Of a stretch of 64,000 nt of DNA, positions 29,145 through 37,635 are shown in pieces. The stretch is from Erythrobacter sanguineus. Its GTDB lineage: Bacteria > Pseudomonadota > Alphaproteobacteria > Sphingomonadales > Sphingomonadaceae. The stretch is from positions 1 through 64,000 of the forward strand of contig CAMCUB010000007.1 of the NCBI GenBank assembly GCA_945878845.1, written 5' to 3'. Made by a program: the position numbers and the translations under genes. Below the pieces are notes generated by a model that saw only the letters and a program-made list of their open reading frames with translations, was not told the DNA's origin and searched no databases. The stretch's first letter is position 1. Each line of letters opens with the position of its first letter.

Positions 29145-30290
29145 ATGACCCTCAGCGATGCCGTCCTTAACCGCGCGTTTGCGCTCGCGCCAGCCCTGCT
29201 GATGCTCGCAAGCTGTGGCGCGGCGCCCGTTGCTGAAGCCCCGCTCACCGACGAAGCCAAGGCCGCCGTCACCAAGGATGCGGGCGCGCCCAAGGACAAG
29301 CTGGCGCGCGAGATCGACGATCTCTTCACCAAGCCCGGCCTCGGCGAGACCCGCGCGGTGGTGGTGATGGCCGACGACAAGATTGCCGCCGAGCGTTACG
29401 GCCCGGGATACACCAAGGACACGCGCTTCATCAGCTGGTCGATGGCCAAGACGGTGACCGGCGTGCTGATCGGGATGCTGGTGTCCGACGGGCTGCTGGC
29501 ATTGGACGCCCCCGCCCCCGTGCCGCTGTGGCAGCGCCAGGGCGATCCGCGCGGCGAGATCACCTTGCGCCACCTGCTCCAGATGCGCAGCGGCCTCCGC
29601 CATACCGAGGCGGGCGATCCGCCTTACGAGAGCGCCGAGGTGCGGATGCTGTTCCTCGACGGGCGCGACAACATGGCCAAGTGGGCCGAGGAGCAGCCGC
29701 TCGAGGCCGAACCGGGCAAGAAGTTCGAATATTCCTCCAACACCAGCGTCATCCTCGCCGATATCGCCGCGCGCGCGCTGACCAGCAGCGACAAGCCCGA
29801 GGCGCGGCGCAAGGCAGTCGCGGATTACCTGCAGCAGCGCCTGTTCGGCCCGCTCGGCATGACCAGCATGGTGCTCGAGTTCGACGCGAGCGGCACGATG
29901 ATCGGCGGCAGCCTCATGCACGCCACCGCGCGCGACTGGGCCAAGCTCGGCGAGTTCCTGCGCCGCAAGGGCCGCGCTCCCGGCGGCGAGCAGCTCGTCC
30001 CGCAGCGCTGGGTCGATGCGATGGTGACGCCCTCCCCCGCCAGTCCGCATTACGGCTTCCAGACCTGGCTCAACCGCCCGATCCCCGGCCGCGCCCCCGA
30101 AGATCACCCGCTCTTCCCCGATCGCTCGCCCGAGAGCCTGTTCAGCCTGATCGGGCACATGGGCCAATATGTGCTGGTCTCGCCGAGCCAGAAGGTGACG
30201 CTGGTGCGGCTCGGCCACTCGAACACCGCCGAGCGCCCGCCGATGCTGCAACAGGCAGCGGATGTGCTGGAGCTGTATCCGGAGAGGTAG
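29145..30290 (+). CDS. Beta-lactamase-fold serine hydrolase, predicted lipoprotein
   Basis: The 381-residue protein has a lipobox (LLMLASCGAA) and the class C beta-lactamase/DD-peptidase fold. SMAK (in FISWSMAKT) carries the active-site serine and lysine, the tyrosine motif is YSSNTS, and HLLQMRSGL and LFGPLGMTSM are family landmarks. Substrates of this group include esters, amides and D-amino-acid peptides; which applies here cannot be read from the sequence. ATG 29145 follows GAGGG. The divergent neighbour supplies an N-terminal-domain-like partner. Confidence 0.88.
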   Translation: MTLSDAVLNRAFALAPALLMLASCGAAPVAEAPLTDEAKAAVTKDAGAPKDKLAREIDDLFTKPGLGETRAVVVMADDKIAAERYGPGYTKDTRFISWSMAKTVTGVLIGMLVSDGLLALDAPAPVPLWQRQGDPRGEITLRHLLQMRSGLRHTEAGDPPYESAEVRMLFLDGRDNMAKWAEEQPLEAEPGKKFEYSSNTSVILADIAARALTSSDKPEARRKAVADYLQQRLFGPLGMTSMVLEFDASGTMIGGSLMHATARDWAKLGEFLRRKGRAPGGEQLVPQRWVDAMVTPSPASPHYGFQTWLNRPIPGRAPEDHPLFPDRSPESLFSLIGHMGQYVLVSPSQKVTLVRLGHSNTAERPPMLQQAADVLELYPER

Positions 30291-30300
30291 CGCCCGACCG

Positions 30301-30436
30301 CCCTCCTCTTCAGAGGAGGGCCGCGAGACTTACGTAGCGAAGCGGAGTTAGTCGCAGCGGGGTGGTGCCTTGCGGCAGCGCGAGTGCCTTCGGCCCGCGC
30401 CACCACCCCCAGCCCCTCCTCTGAAGAGGAGGGGGG
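30301..30436. repeat. Dispersed palindromic repeat, family B copy 1
   Basis: The ends are CCCTCCTCTTCAGAGGAGGG and CCCCTCCTCTGAAGAGGAGG, each itself palindromic. The interior pairs GGGGTGGTG with CACCACCCC and contains GCGAGACTT..AGTCGCAGCGGGGTGG and CCTTCGGCCCGCGC. A second copy with the same order lies at 56376-56511. The copy fills the gap between the convergent serine-hydrolase and phzF-like genes, reaching to one base before the phzF stop. Confidence 0.85.
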
Positions 30437-31240
30437 TCAGAGGTAAAACGCGCCCTCGACCACAGTCACGCACGGCCCGCCGAGCCAAGCGCGGTCGCCA
30501 TCCAGCCGCAACGTTAGATCGCCGCCCCGAGTGGACGCCTGATGCGCGGTGAAGTTGTCGCGCCCCAGCCGCTTGGCCCAATAGGGCGTCAGCACCGCGT
30601 GGGCCGATCCGGTCACAGAGTCCTCGTCCACCCCGCCGCCGGGGACGAACACGCGGCTGACGATGTCGGTCGCATCGCCCGGCGCGGTGCAGATGAACTG
30701 GTCGCTGCCAAGCCTCTCCAGCCCGCGGATGTCGGGGGCAAGACCGCGCACGGCCGCCTCGTTCTCGTAGAGATAGATGTTGTAGCCAAGCTCGGAGCGG
30801 TACACCTCCAGCGGTTCGGCACCGAGCAGGCGGATCGCTTCGGCTTGATTGGCGGCGGTATCGGCTTGCGTGGCGATGGCAGGGAGCGCCAGCTCGTAGC
30901 CGTCCTGCGCCTTCACCACCTCGAGAATCCCCGATTTGCGGGTGCGGAAGGTGATCCGCTCACCCCCGTCACGGGTCAGCAAAATATGCCCGCTCGCCAG
31001 CGTCGCATGGCCGCACAGCGCGATTTCGTAGGTCGGCGTGCACCAGCGCAGCTCCCAATCGGCCGCGCCGGTCGCATCACGCACCACGAAGGCGGTTTCG
31101 GCAAAGAGGTTCTCGCCCCCGATCGCCACCAGCACATCGTCAGGCAGCCACTCCTCGAGCACCATCACCGCCGCCTGATTCCCGCCGAAGGGTCGCGAGG
31201 CGAAAGCGTCGACGTGCCAGTAGGGGATTTTTTGCGACAT
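30437..31240 (-). CDS. PhzF-family isomerase-like protein
   Basis: The 267-residue member of the diaminopimelate-epimerase-like PhzF superfamily begins IPYWHVDAFASRPFGGNQAAV. The catalytic glutamate is in NLFAETAFV, and FVPGGGVDEDSVTGSAHAVL supplies the second active-site segment. Outside phenazine clusters these proteins are of unknown substrate; no phenazine genes are present here. ATG 31240 is preferred to an upstream start. It lies 11 bases downstream of pdxH on the same strand. Confidence 0.9.
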   Translation of the reverse strand: MSQKIPYWHVDAFASRPFGGNQAAVMVLEEWLPDDVLVAIGGENLFAETAFVVRDATGAADWELRWCTPTYEIALCGHATLASGHILLTRDGGERITFRTRKSGILEVVKAQDGYELALPAIATQADTAANQAEAIRLLGAEPLEVYRSELGYNIYLYENEAAVRGLAPDIRGLERLGSDQFICTAPGDATDIVSRVFVPGGGVDEDSVTGSAHAVLTPYWAKRLGRDNFTAHQASTRGGDLTLRLDGDRAWLGGPCVTVVEGAFYL

Positions 31241-31251
31241 TGGCGGGTTCC

Positions 31252-31920
31252 TCAGGGGTAGAGAAGCGTGTCCGACCACGGGGCGTCGGGACCGGAGCGG
31301 GTGAATTCGCGGCGATCATGCAGCCGGTTGTCGCGATCGATCCAGAATTCGATTCTTTGCGGGGACAAAGTGAAACCTGTCCAATGCGGCGGGCGCGGCA
31401 CCTTGCCGGCCGCCTCGTGCTCGGCCCAGATTTCCTGCACGCGGTCGAGATAGTGCTGACGCTCGGGCAGCGGGCGCGACTGGTCGCTGGCGGCACTGCC
31501 GACCTGGCTCTTGTAGGGGCGCGAGTGGAAATAGGCGTCGGCGCGTTCCGGCGAGACTTCGATCAGCGGGCCTTCGATCCGGATCTGGCGGCGCAGGCTC
31601 TTCCAGTGGAACAGCAGCGCGGCCTGCATATTGGCGCGGATCTGCCCGCCCTTGCGGCTTTCGGCATTGGTGAAGAAGGTGAAGCCGCCGCCGCCCATGC
31701 CCTCAGGGTTCTCGCCCGCCCCGTGGCCCTTCAGCAGCACCATCCGCACTGAGGGCGCACCGCCCGGCGTGGCGGTGGCGAGCGCCATCGCGTTGGGATC
31801 GTTGATCTCGCCCACCTGCGCTGCGGCGAACCACTCCTCGAACAGGACGAAGGGGTCCGCGCCCGCGGGCAGCACGCTATCGGCCAGCTGGGCATCGTCG
31901 AGAGGGGTGGCATCGGACAT
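31252..31920 (-). CDS. pdxH: Pyridoxine/pyridoxamine 5'-phosphate oxidase
   Basis: FMN-dependent enzyme forming pyridoxal 5'-phosphate. The 222-residue protein has the FMN- and PLP-contact segments SVRMVLLKGHG, FTFFTNAESRKGGQI, FHWKSLRRQIRIEG and the C-terminal signature RIEFWIDRDNRLHDRR..LLYP. ATG 31920 follows an AGGAAC site. It leads a two-gene unit with phzF-like and is divergent from the DnaJ-like gene. Confidence 0.95.
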   Translation of the reverse strand: MSDATPLDDAQLADSVLPAGADPFVLFEEWFAAAQVGEINDPNAMALATATPGGAPSVRMVLLKGHGAGENPEGMGGGGFTFFTNAESRKGGQIRANMQAALLFHWKSLRRQIRIEGPLIEVSPERADAYFHSRPYKSQVGSAASDQSRPLPERQHYLDRVQEIWAEHEAAGKVPRPPHWTGFTLSPQRIEFWIDRDNRLHDRREFTRSGPDAPWSDTLLYP

Positions 31921-32063
31921 CGGGAGGGTTCCTCGGGCAGGTCTGGGATCAGGCACATAGGTACGCGCGCGCGCCAGAGAAAGGCGCATGTGATGAGCGC
32001 TGCATTTCCTCCGATAAGGCTCCCCGCTTGCGCAGGGCCGCTGTCTCACCTAGCTAACTCACC

Positions 32064-33038
32064 ATGCGCGATTTGTACGCCACGCTTGGAATTCCCCGCA
32101 CGGCCTCCGAGGCCGACATCAAGAGCGCCTATCGCAAGCTTGCGAAGGAGCTGCACCCCGATCGCAACACGGAAAATCCCAATGCCGCGGAGAAATTTTC
32201 CGAGGCGACCCGCGCCTATGACCTGCTCTCGGACAAGGCCAAGCGCGCGCAATATGACCGCGGCGAGATCGATGCCGAGGGCAACCCCGCCAACCCCTTC
32301 GCCGGGATGGGCGGGCGGCCGGGTTATGGCCGCGGCGGCACCTATGGCGCAGGGCCCGGCGGCGCGCCGGGCGCGGGCGGGTTTGAGGGCTTCGGGGCCG
32401 ATGACGGCGATCTCAGCGACCTGTTCGAAGGACTGTTCGGCGGACGCAAGCCGCAAGGCGCCAAGCGCGGGTTCGGCCGCCAGCCCCCTCCGCCCAAGCG
32501 CGGCGCGGATATCCAATACCGGCTCGCGGTGCCCTTCGTCGATGCGGCCGCCGGGCGCGACCAGCGCATCACGCTCGCCGACGGCAAGGCGATCAGCCTG
32601 AAGCTCCCCGCAGGCGTCGAGGACGGCACGATGATGCGCCTCAAGGACAAGGGCCACCCCGGCACCGGCGGCTATGGCGACGGGATCGTGCTGGTCGAGG
32701 TCGGCACCCACCCCTTCTTCCGGCGCGAGGGCGACAATATCCGCATGGACTTGCCCGTAACGCTCGACGAGGCAGTGCGCGGCGCCAAGGTCAAGTGCCC
32801 GACGGTCGATGGCGCGGTGATGCTGACGATCAAGCCCGGCACCTCCAGCGGCACGGTGCTGCGCCTCGCCGGCAAGGGCTGGACGCGCAAGAACGCCAAG
32901 CTCGTCGAGGGCAAGCACGAACGCGGCGACCAGCTGGTGACGATCGAGATCCAGCTCCCCGTCGATCTCGCAAGCCTCGAGGCGCGGCTTGAGGACTGGA
33001 TCGACCCGGCCCGCCCGCGGGAGAAGTTCGGCCTCTAG
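32064..33038 (+). CDS. DnaJ-family co-chaperone without zinc finger (CbpA-like)
   Basis: The 324-residue Hsp70 co-chaperone has an N-terminal J domain (MRDLYATLGIPRTASEADI, with HPD in KELHPDRN) and a Gly-rich linker (GRPGYGRGGTYGAGPGG). A region rich in basic residues leads into the DnaJ C-terminal substrate-binding domains (LPAGVEDGTMMRLKDKGHPG, VTLDEAVRGAKVKCPTVDG). The cysteine-rich zinc module of DnaJ is missing, so it belongs with CbpA/DjlA-like class B proteins. It is followed after 21 bases by the YihY gene. Confidence 0.92.
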   Translation: MRDLYATLGIPRTASEADIKSAYRKLAKELHPDRNTENPNAAEKFSEATRAYDLLSDKAKRAQYDRGEIDAEGNPANPFAGMGGRPGYGRGGTYGAGPGGAPGAGGFEGFGADDGDLSDLFEGLFGGRKPQGAKRGFGRQPPPPKRGADIQYRLAVPFVDAAAGRDQRITLADGKAISLKLPAGVEDGTMMRLKDKGHPGTGGYGDGIVLVEVGTHPFFRREGDNIRMDLPVTLDEAVRGAKVKCPTVDGAVMLTIKPGTSSGTVLRLAGKGWTRKNAKLVEGKHERGDQLVTIEIQLPVDLASLEARLEDWIDPARPREKFGL

Positions 33039-33059
33039 GGCCGGGCGGCATGCCTCCTG

Positions 33060-33944
33060 ATGAGTAACGAGACCCTCAAGCCCCTCGCCCGCACCCGGGC
33101 GGTGTTGTGGCGCGTGATCGAGGACACCTTCAGCAACGGCTTCATCCATGCCGGCAACCTCGCCTATCTCGGGATGCTGTCGATTTTCCCCTTCTTCATC
33201 CTCGGCGCGGCGCTGTTCGATCTGATCGGCGGGCGCCAGAATGCTGCGGCGATGATCGGCTCGGTCGCGCTGGCGCTGCCGGATTCGGTCGCCGCGACGA
33301 TCGTGCCGGTGGCCGAGGATGTGGTCTATGCCCGCTCGGGCTGGCTCTTGTGGGCGGGCGGCGCGTTGGGACTGTGGACTGTGTCGAGCCTGATCGAGAC
33401 GATCCGCGACATCCTGCGCCGCGCCTACGCGGCCAAGACCGAGCGCGCCTTCTGGAAGACGCGGCTGTTTTCGGTCGGGCTGATCCTGGGCGCGGTGGTG
33501 CTGCTGATGCTCTCGCTGTTCGCGCAGGTGCTGATCGGCGGCGCGCAGGAGGTGATCCTAGCGGCCTTTCCGCAGCTGGGCGAATGGATCGGCACGCTCA
33601 GCCTCTCGCGGATCGTGCCCGCACTCGGCCTGTGGGGATCGCTGTTCGTGCTGTTCATCACCCTCACCCCGCCCGCCTTCCGCGGCCGCCGCTTTCCCAA
33701 GTGGCCGGGCGCGCTGTTCACCGCGATCTGGTGGCTGGCGGTCGCCGCCGCGCTCCCCGTGGTGCTGCGCAGCGTCTTCACCTATGACCTCACCTACGGC
33801 AGCCTTGCAGGCGCGATGGTGACGCTGCTGTTTTTCTGGCTTGTCGGCCTCGGCCTCGTTATCGGCGCGGAACTGAATGCGGCGCTGGCGCTTGAAGGGC
33901 GGGATCTCAACGCTGACGATAGCCCGAGCGAGGAGACGGCTTGA
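33060..33944 (+). CDS. YihY/BrkB-family inner-membrane protein
   Basis: The 294-residue protein has about six transmembrane segments, starting GNLAYLGMLSIFPFFILGAAL. Family landmarks include TVSSLIETIRDILRRAYAAKTERAFWKTR, in a loop between helices, and LTYGSLAGAMVTLLFFWLVGLGLVIGAELNAALA near the end. The family was once called ribonuclease BN in error; the true function is unknown. Its stop is immediately followed by the ATG of fabI. Confidence 0.93.
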   Translation: MSNETLKPLARTRAVLWRVIEDTFSNGFIHAGNLAYLGMLSIFPFFILGAALFDLIGGRQNAAAMIGSVALALPDSVAATIVPVAEDVVYARSGWLLWAGGALGLWTVSSLIETIRDILRRAYAAKTERAFWKTRLFSVGLILGAVVLLMLSLFAQVLIGGAQEVILAAFPQLGEWIGTLSLSRIVPALGLWGSLFVLFITLTPPAFRGRRFPKWPGALFTAIWWLAVAAALPVVLRSVFTYDLTYGSLAGAMVTLLFFWLVGLGLVIGAELNAALALEGRDLNADDSPSEETA

Positions 33945-34751
33945 ATGACTGGACTGATGAACGGCAAGCGCGGCCTGATCATGGGGCTCGCCAATGACAA
34001 GTCGCTGGCCTGGGGGATCGCAAAGAAGCTCGCAGAGCAGGGCGCGCAGCTCGCCTTCTCTTACCAGGGCGAGGCGCTCGCCAAGCGGGTGATCCCGCTG
34101 GCTGCGGAACTCGGTAGCGACTTCACCTTCGAATGCGACGTGGCGAAGATGGAATCGCTCGATGCGGCCTTTGCCACCCTCAAGGAGCGCTGGGACACGA
34201 TCGACTTCGTGGTCCACGCGATCGGCTATTCCGACAAGAACGAGCTGCGCGGCCACTATGTCGACACCAGCCTCGAGAATTTCCTCAACACCATGAACAT
34301 CTCGGCCTATTCGCTGGTCGCCATCAGCCAGCGCGCGGCGGCGATGATGCCCGAAAGCGGCGGGGCGATCCTGACGCTGAGCTATTACGGCGCGGAGAAG
34401 GTCGTGCCGCATTACAACGTCATGGGCGTGGCCAAGGCGGCGCTCGAGACCAGCGTCAAATATCTCGCCAATGACCTCGGCCCCCGGAACATCCGCGTCA
34501 ACGCGATCAGCGCCGGGCCGATCAAGACTCTCGCCGCGAGCGGGATCGGCGACTTCCGCTACATCCTCAAGTGGAACGAATACAACGCGCCGCTGCGCCG
34601 CAATGTCACGATCGAGGATGTCGGCGGGGCGGGGCTGTATCTGCTCTCGGACCTGTCATCGGGCGTGACGGGGGAGACGCACCATGTCGATGCCGGCTAC
34701 CACGTGGTCGGCATGAAGCAGGAAGACGCGCCGGATATCGCTTTGTCTTAG
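33945..34751 (+). CDS. fabI: Enoyl-[acyl-carrier-protein] reductase (NADH)
   Basis: Catalyses the last step of each fatty-acid elongation round; target of triclosan. The 268-residue short-chain-dehydrogenase fold shows GLANDKSLAWGIAKKLAEQG for NADH binding. The Tyr-x6-Lys active site is in YNVMGVAKAALE preceded by LSYYGAEKVVPH, and ISAGPIKTLAASGI forms the substrate loop. The ATG abuts the YihY stop, indicating one transcript. Confidence 0.96.
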   Translation: MTGLMNGKRGLIMGLANDKSLAWGIAKKLAEQGAQLAFSYQGEALAKRVIPLAAELGSDFTFECDVAKMESLDAAFATLKERWDTIDFVVHAIGYSDKNELRGHYVDTSLENFLNTMNISAYSLVAISQRAAAMMPESGGAILTLSYYGAEKVVPHYNVMGVAKAALETSVKYLANDLGPRNIRVNAISAGPIKTLAASGIGDFRYILKWNEYNAPLRRNVTIEDVGGAGLYLLSDLSSGVTGETHHVDAGYHVVGMKQEDAPDIALS

Positions 34752-34790
34752 GGCCACTTTCTTAAGGGCTTGGATATAGGGGCAGCGGCC

Positions 34791-35804
34791 ATGCGCACCG
34801 TTCTTGTCACCGGCTCGGCCGGGTTCATCGGCTTCCACCTCTCGCAGCTGCTGCTGGAGGAGGGGTTCCGGGTGGTCGGCTATGACGGCATGACCGATTA
34901 CTACGATGTGCGGATCAAGCAGCGGCGGCACCAGATGCTGCTCCAGCACCCGCATTTCAGCTGTGTGGAAGGCCTGCTGGAGGATTTCGAGAAGCTCCAC
35001 GCGCTGGCACTGGCCGAGAAGCCCGACGTGATCGTCCACTTGGCCGCGCAGGCCGGGGTGCGCTACTCGCTTGAAAATCCCCGCGCCTATATCGATGCGA
35101 ACCTCATCGGCACCTTCAACGTGATAGAATGTGCGCGCGAATTGCAAGTCGATCACCTGCTGATGGCCTCGACCAGTTCCGTCTATGGCGCGAACACGCA
35201 GATGCCGTTCGGCGAAGACCAGAAGGTCGACACCCCGCTCACCCTCTACGCCGCGACCAAGAAGGCGAATGAGGCGATGGCGCATTCCTACGCGCACCTC
35301 TGGACCCTGCCGACCACGATGTTCCGGTTCTTCACGGTCTACGGGCCCTGGGGGCGGCCCGACATGGCGCTGTTCAAGTTCACCAAAGGTGTCCTCGAAG
35401 GCACCCCGATCGACATCTACAACGACGGCGAGATGTACCGCGATTTCACCTATGTCGCCGATTTGGTGCGCGGCATCCGCCTGCTGATCGACGCCGCGCC
35501 GGTCCGGCCCGAGACGCCGGAGGATGTGCCTGAGGGTGACAGCCTCTCGCCGGTCGCGCCGTTCCGGGTGGTGAATATCGGCAATGGCGACAAGGTGCGC
35601 CTGATGGACTTCATCGAGGCGATCGAGGCCGAGTGCGGGCGCGCGGCGGTCAAGAACTTCATGCCGATGCAGACCGGCGACGTGCCCGCGACCTGGGCCG
35701 ATGCGTCGCTGCTCAAGACGCTCACCGGCTACGCCCCGCAGACCCCGTTCCGCGAGGGCGTGGCGCGATTCGTGGCGTGGTACCGCGAGTATTATCAGGT
35801 CTGA
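34791..35804 (+). CDS. NAD-dependent nucleotide-sugar epimerase (UDP-glucuronate 4-epimerase-like)
   Basis: The 337-residue extended short-chain dehydrogenase has the Rossmann motif VTGSAGFIGFHLSQLLL and the active-site YAATKKANE (Tyr-x3-Lys). RFFTVYGPWGRPDMALFKFTKGVLEG and YNDGEMYRDFTYVADLVRGI are typical of CapI/LspL-type UDP-glucuronate epimerases that feed polysaccharide synthesis. ATG 34791 is preferred over an upstream TTG. No other surface-polysaccharide genes are adjacent. Confidence 0.9.
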   Translation: MRTVLVTGSAGFIGFHLSQLLLEEGFRVVGYDGMTDYYDVRIKQRRHQMLLQHPHFSCVEGLLEDFEKLHALALAEKPDVIVHLAAQAGVRYSLENPRAYIDANLIGTFNVIECARELQVDHLLMASTSSVYGANTQMPFGEDQKVDTPLTLYAATKKANEAMAHSYAHLWTLPTTMFRFFTVYGPWGRPDMALFKFTKGVLEGTPIDIYNDGEMYRDFTYVADLVRGIRLLIDAAPVRPETPEDVPEGDSLSPVAPFRVVNIGNGDKVRLMDFIEAIEAECGRAAVKNFMPMQTGDVPATWADASLLKTLTGYAPQTPFREGVARFVAWYREYYQV

Positions 35805-35807
35805 GGC

Positions 35808-36356
35808 CTACTTCGGCGGCGGGGGGAGCTGGCCTTCGCCGGGGAGTTCGGCGTCGCGCTCACGCTCGAGGCGCTGGTTGTATTCGCGCTCGATCATCTC
35901 GACGCGTTCCTGTTCAGCGGCGGCATCGGCGTCGATGGTGGAGAGGCGTTCCTCGCGCGCCTGTTGGATCAGCAGGCCGAAGCGCACGGCATCGGCTTCC
36001 GACTTGTCCTTGTAGGCGGCCTCGACGAATTTCTGGTTGCAGCCGGTGAACCCGCCCGCGCCCGCGGGTGAGCAGCTGAACGCCCCGAAATCGCCGACAT
36101 ATTTGATTTCCTCGACCTGCCGCGCGCGCGCGACATTGGCGGGATCGTCGGAATAGCGCAGGTTGGAGGGGATACGGTAGCGGTCCTCCTCGACGAGGAT
36201 TTCGCACACCACCACCTCGCCAGGCTGGGCGACGGGGCATTCGTCGGCGCTGTAGGCGATCACCATGTTGATCTTCTCGTCTGCGCTCTGGGCGGCAGCG
36301 GGGCTCGCGGCGGCGGCGAGGAAGGCGAGAGCGAGCGGGGCGGCCGGGAGCTTCAT
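35808..36356 (-). CDS. Exported hypothetical protein with a charged C-terminal helix
   Basis: The 182-residue protein has a signal peptide (KLPAAPLALAFLAAAASPAAAQ) and cysteines that could form disulfides (DECPVAQPGEVVVCEI; FSCSPAGAGGFTGCNQ). Then come a long acidic/basic helix (AAAEQERVEMIEREYNQRLERERD) and a proline tail. No family is recognised, though similar proteins occur in sphingomonads. ATG 36356 gives a clean signal peptide. It ends four bases from the convergent epimerase gene. Confidence 0.75.
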   Translation of the reverse strand: MKLPAAPLALAFLAAAASPAAAQSADEKINMVIAYSADECPVAQPGEVVVCEILVEEDRYRIPSNLRYSDDPANVARARQVEEIKYVGDFGAFSCSPAGAGGFTGCNQKFVEAAYKDKSEADAVRFGLLIQQAREERLSTIDADAAAEQERVEMIEREYNQRLERERDAELPGEGQLPPPPK

Positions 36357-36499
36357 GGTGCAGGTGTCCTCATTGTCGCGCGGAGGTGACGAGGCAGCCA
36401 TGCCCCCGAGCATGCCCGCTTGTCTAGAGCCCGAGGGCTGAACCGAGGGTGAAGGGGGCGGGACTGACACCGGCACAGCGATTTCCGAAAAGCGCTGGA

Positions 36500-36612
36500 T
36501 CGGCCTCGCCAGAGGCCGCAAGGTCGAGCGGCCGCCCGCAGGTGCCCGGAACGAAGCGTAGCGAAGTGGAGGAACAGCACCGAGGACGTGCCCGCGGAGG
36601 CGGGCACGCAAA
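36500..36612 (-). repeat. CTCC-hairpin 3'-end element, copy 2 (after coq7)
   Basis: Read on the minus strand from the coq7 end: TTTTTTGTTTG, a 9-bp stem (36608-36600 with 36595-36587) around CTCC, then TCCTCGG and the block CACCTGCGGGCGGCCGCTCG. The rest of the 36357-36629 gap holds no gene. This copy has a T-rich tract before the hairpin rather than after it. Confidence 0.75.
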
Positions 36613-36629
36613 CAAAAAACCCCCGCGCT

Positions 36630-37151
36630 CTAGATCCTCTCACTCACCTTGATCGCAATCCGGCAGCCCAGCCGGATCGCGCCCGCCAGCAGCGGGTAAG
36701 CGGGCGCGCGTTCGGCGCCGTTGGCGAGCGCGGCGTCGCGGTGCTCGCGCTCTTCCTCGCGGAATTCGGCGACCATCGCGGCGAGTTCAGGGTCTGCGCC
36801 CGAGGCTTCCAATGCGTCGAGCTGGTCGGAATAGTGCTTGTCGATCTCGGTCTCGACCGCCGCGGTGCAGGCCATCGCCGCCTCGGGCCCGAGCAGCGCC
36901 GTGCCCGCGCCCAGCGCATAGCCCGCTGCCGACCAGAAGGGGTGGAGGGCGGTCGGGCGCACGCCGCGCCGCGCCAGCAGCGCGTCGAACTTCTTGCGGT
37001 GCTCGGCCTCTTGGGCTGCCATGTGGCGGATTTCGGCCGAATGCGGCCCGCGGTCGCCCATCACGGCGAGCTGGCCTTCATAGATGCGGGTCGCGCCGAA
37101 TTCCCCGGCCTGGTCGACGCGGATCATGCGGTGGAGGTCTTTGCGGTCCAT
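36630..37151 (-). CDS. coq7: COQ7-type demethoxyubiquinone hydroxylase
   Basis: Di-iron monooxygenase for the penultimate hydroxylation in ubiquinone synthesis. The 173-residue protein shows the ferritin-like iron ligands in DQAGEFGATRIYEGQ, AAQEAEHRKKF (ExxH), VETEIDKHY and REEEREHRD (ExxH). The membrane-facing segment LLAGAIRLGCRIAIKVSERI ends the protein. It is 22 bases downstream of dsbB. ATG 37151 is chosen at the conserved DRKDLHRMIRVDQAG; an upstream start would add unlike sequence. Confidence 0.94.
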   Translation of the reverse strand: MDRKDLHRMIRVDQAGEFGATRIYEGQLAVMGDRGPHSAEIRHMAAQEAEHRKKFDALLARRGVRPTALHPFWSAAGYALGAGTALLGPEAAMACTAAVETEIDKHYSDQLDALEASGADPELAAMVAEFREEEREHRDAALANGAERAPAYPLLAGAIRLGCRIAIKVSERI

Positions 37152-37173
37152 GGTCGGTTCCTTCCGGAAGGTC

Positions 37174-37626
37174 TTACCTACGATACGCAGCCAGCGCCAC
37201 CACGGCTGCACCGCCCAGCCCCGAGATCAGGAAATTGAAGCCCGCCAAGCTCACGCCCCATAATTTCCATTGCGGGACATCGCAGGGGACGACCTGCGCG
37301 CCGAATTCGAACGCCGAGCCCTTCGGGCCGCGGGCGGTGCAATCGGTGATGCCCTCCCACCAGCCATATTCGACGCCCGCGTGAAACAGCCCGATGGCGC
37401 CTGAGGCGATGATCGCCAGCCCCGCAAGGACGACCAGCGGGCGCGCCGCCGGCTTCACCGCGAAAGCAGCAAGGCCGAGCACCACCGCAAGGAAGTGCGG
37501 ATAGCGCTGCCACCAGCACATCTCGCACGGGTAGAGGCCGAAGCCATATTGCGACACATAGGCCCCGCCGAGCAGCGCAGCCGGAACCAGCACGGCCAGC
37601 GCGCGGGCTTTTCCGAGATTATCCAT
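37174..37626 (-). CDS. dsbB: Disulfide bond formation protein B
   Basis: Inner-membrane protein that reoxidises DsbA and passes electrons to quinone. The 150-residue protein has four transmembrane helices. The first periplasmic cysteine pair is CEMC (after GLYP), the second pair is in ITDCTARG and VVPCDVPQ. It is somewhat shorter than E. coli DsbB, as usual for alphaproteobacterial members. It lies 9 bases after ctpA; its quinone dependence sits well beside coq7. Confidence 0.93.
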   Translation of the reverse strand: MDNLGKARALAVLVPAALLGGAYVSQYGFGLYPCEMCWWQRYPHFLAVVLGLAAFAVKPAARPLVVLAGLAIIASGAIGLFHAGVEYGWWEGITDCTARGPKGSAFEFGAQVVPCDVPQWKLWGVSLAGFNFLISGLGGAAVVALAAYRR

Positions 37627-37635
37627 CTGTCCGCT

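Noticed and set aside
30301..30436. CRISPR-like array
   Set aside because: The repeats are nested palindromes within a single element, without regularly spaced unique spacers or cas genes.
36353..36643. A short reading frame containing VPASAGT
   Set aside because: The peptide arises from translating the CTCC-loop hairpin (tgcccgcctccgcgggcac). The same string appears at other copies, so it is a repeat artefact and not a gene.
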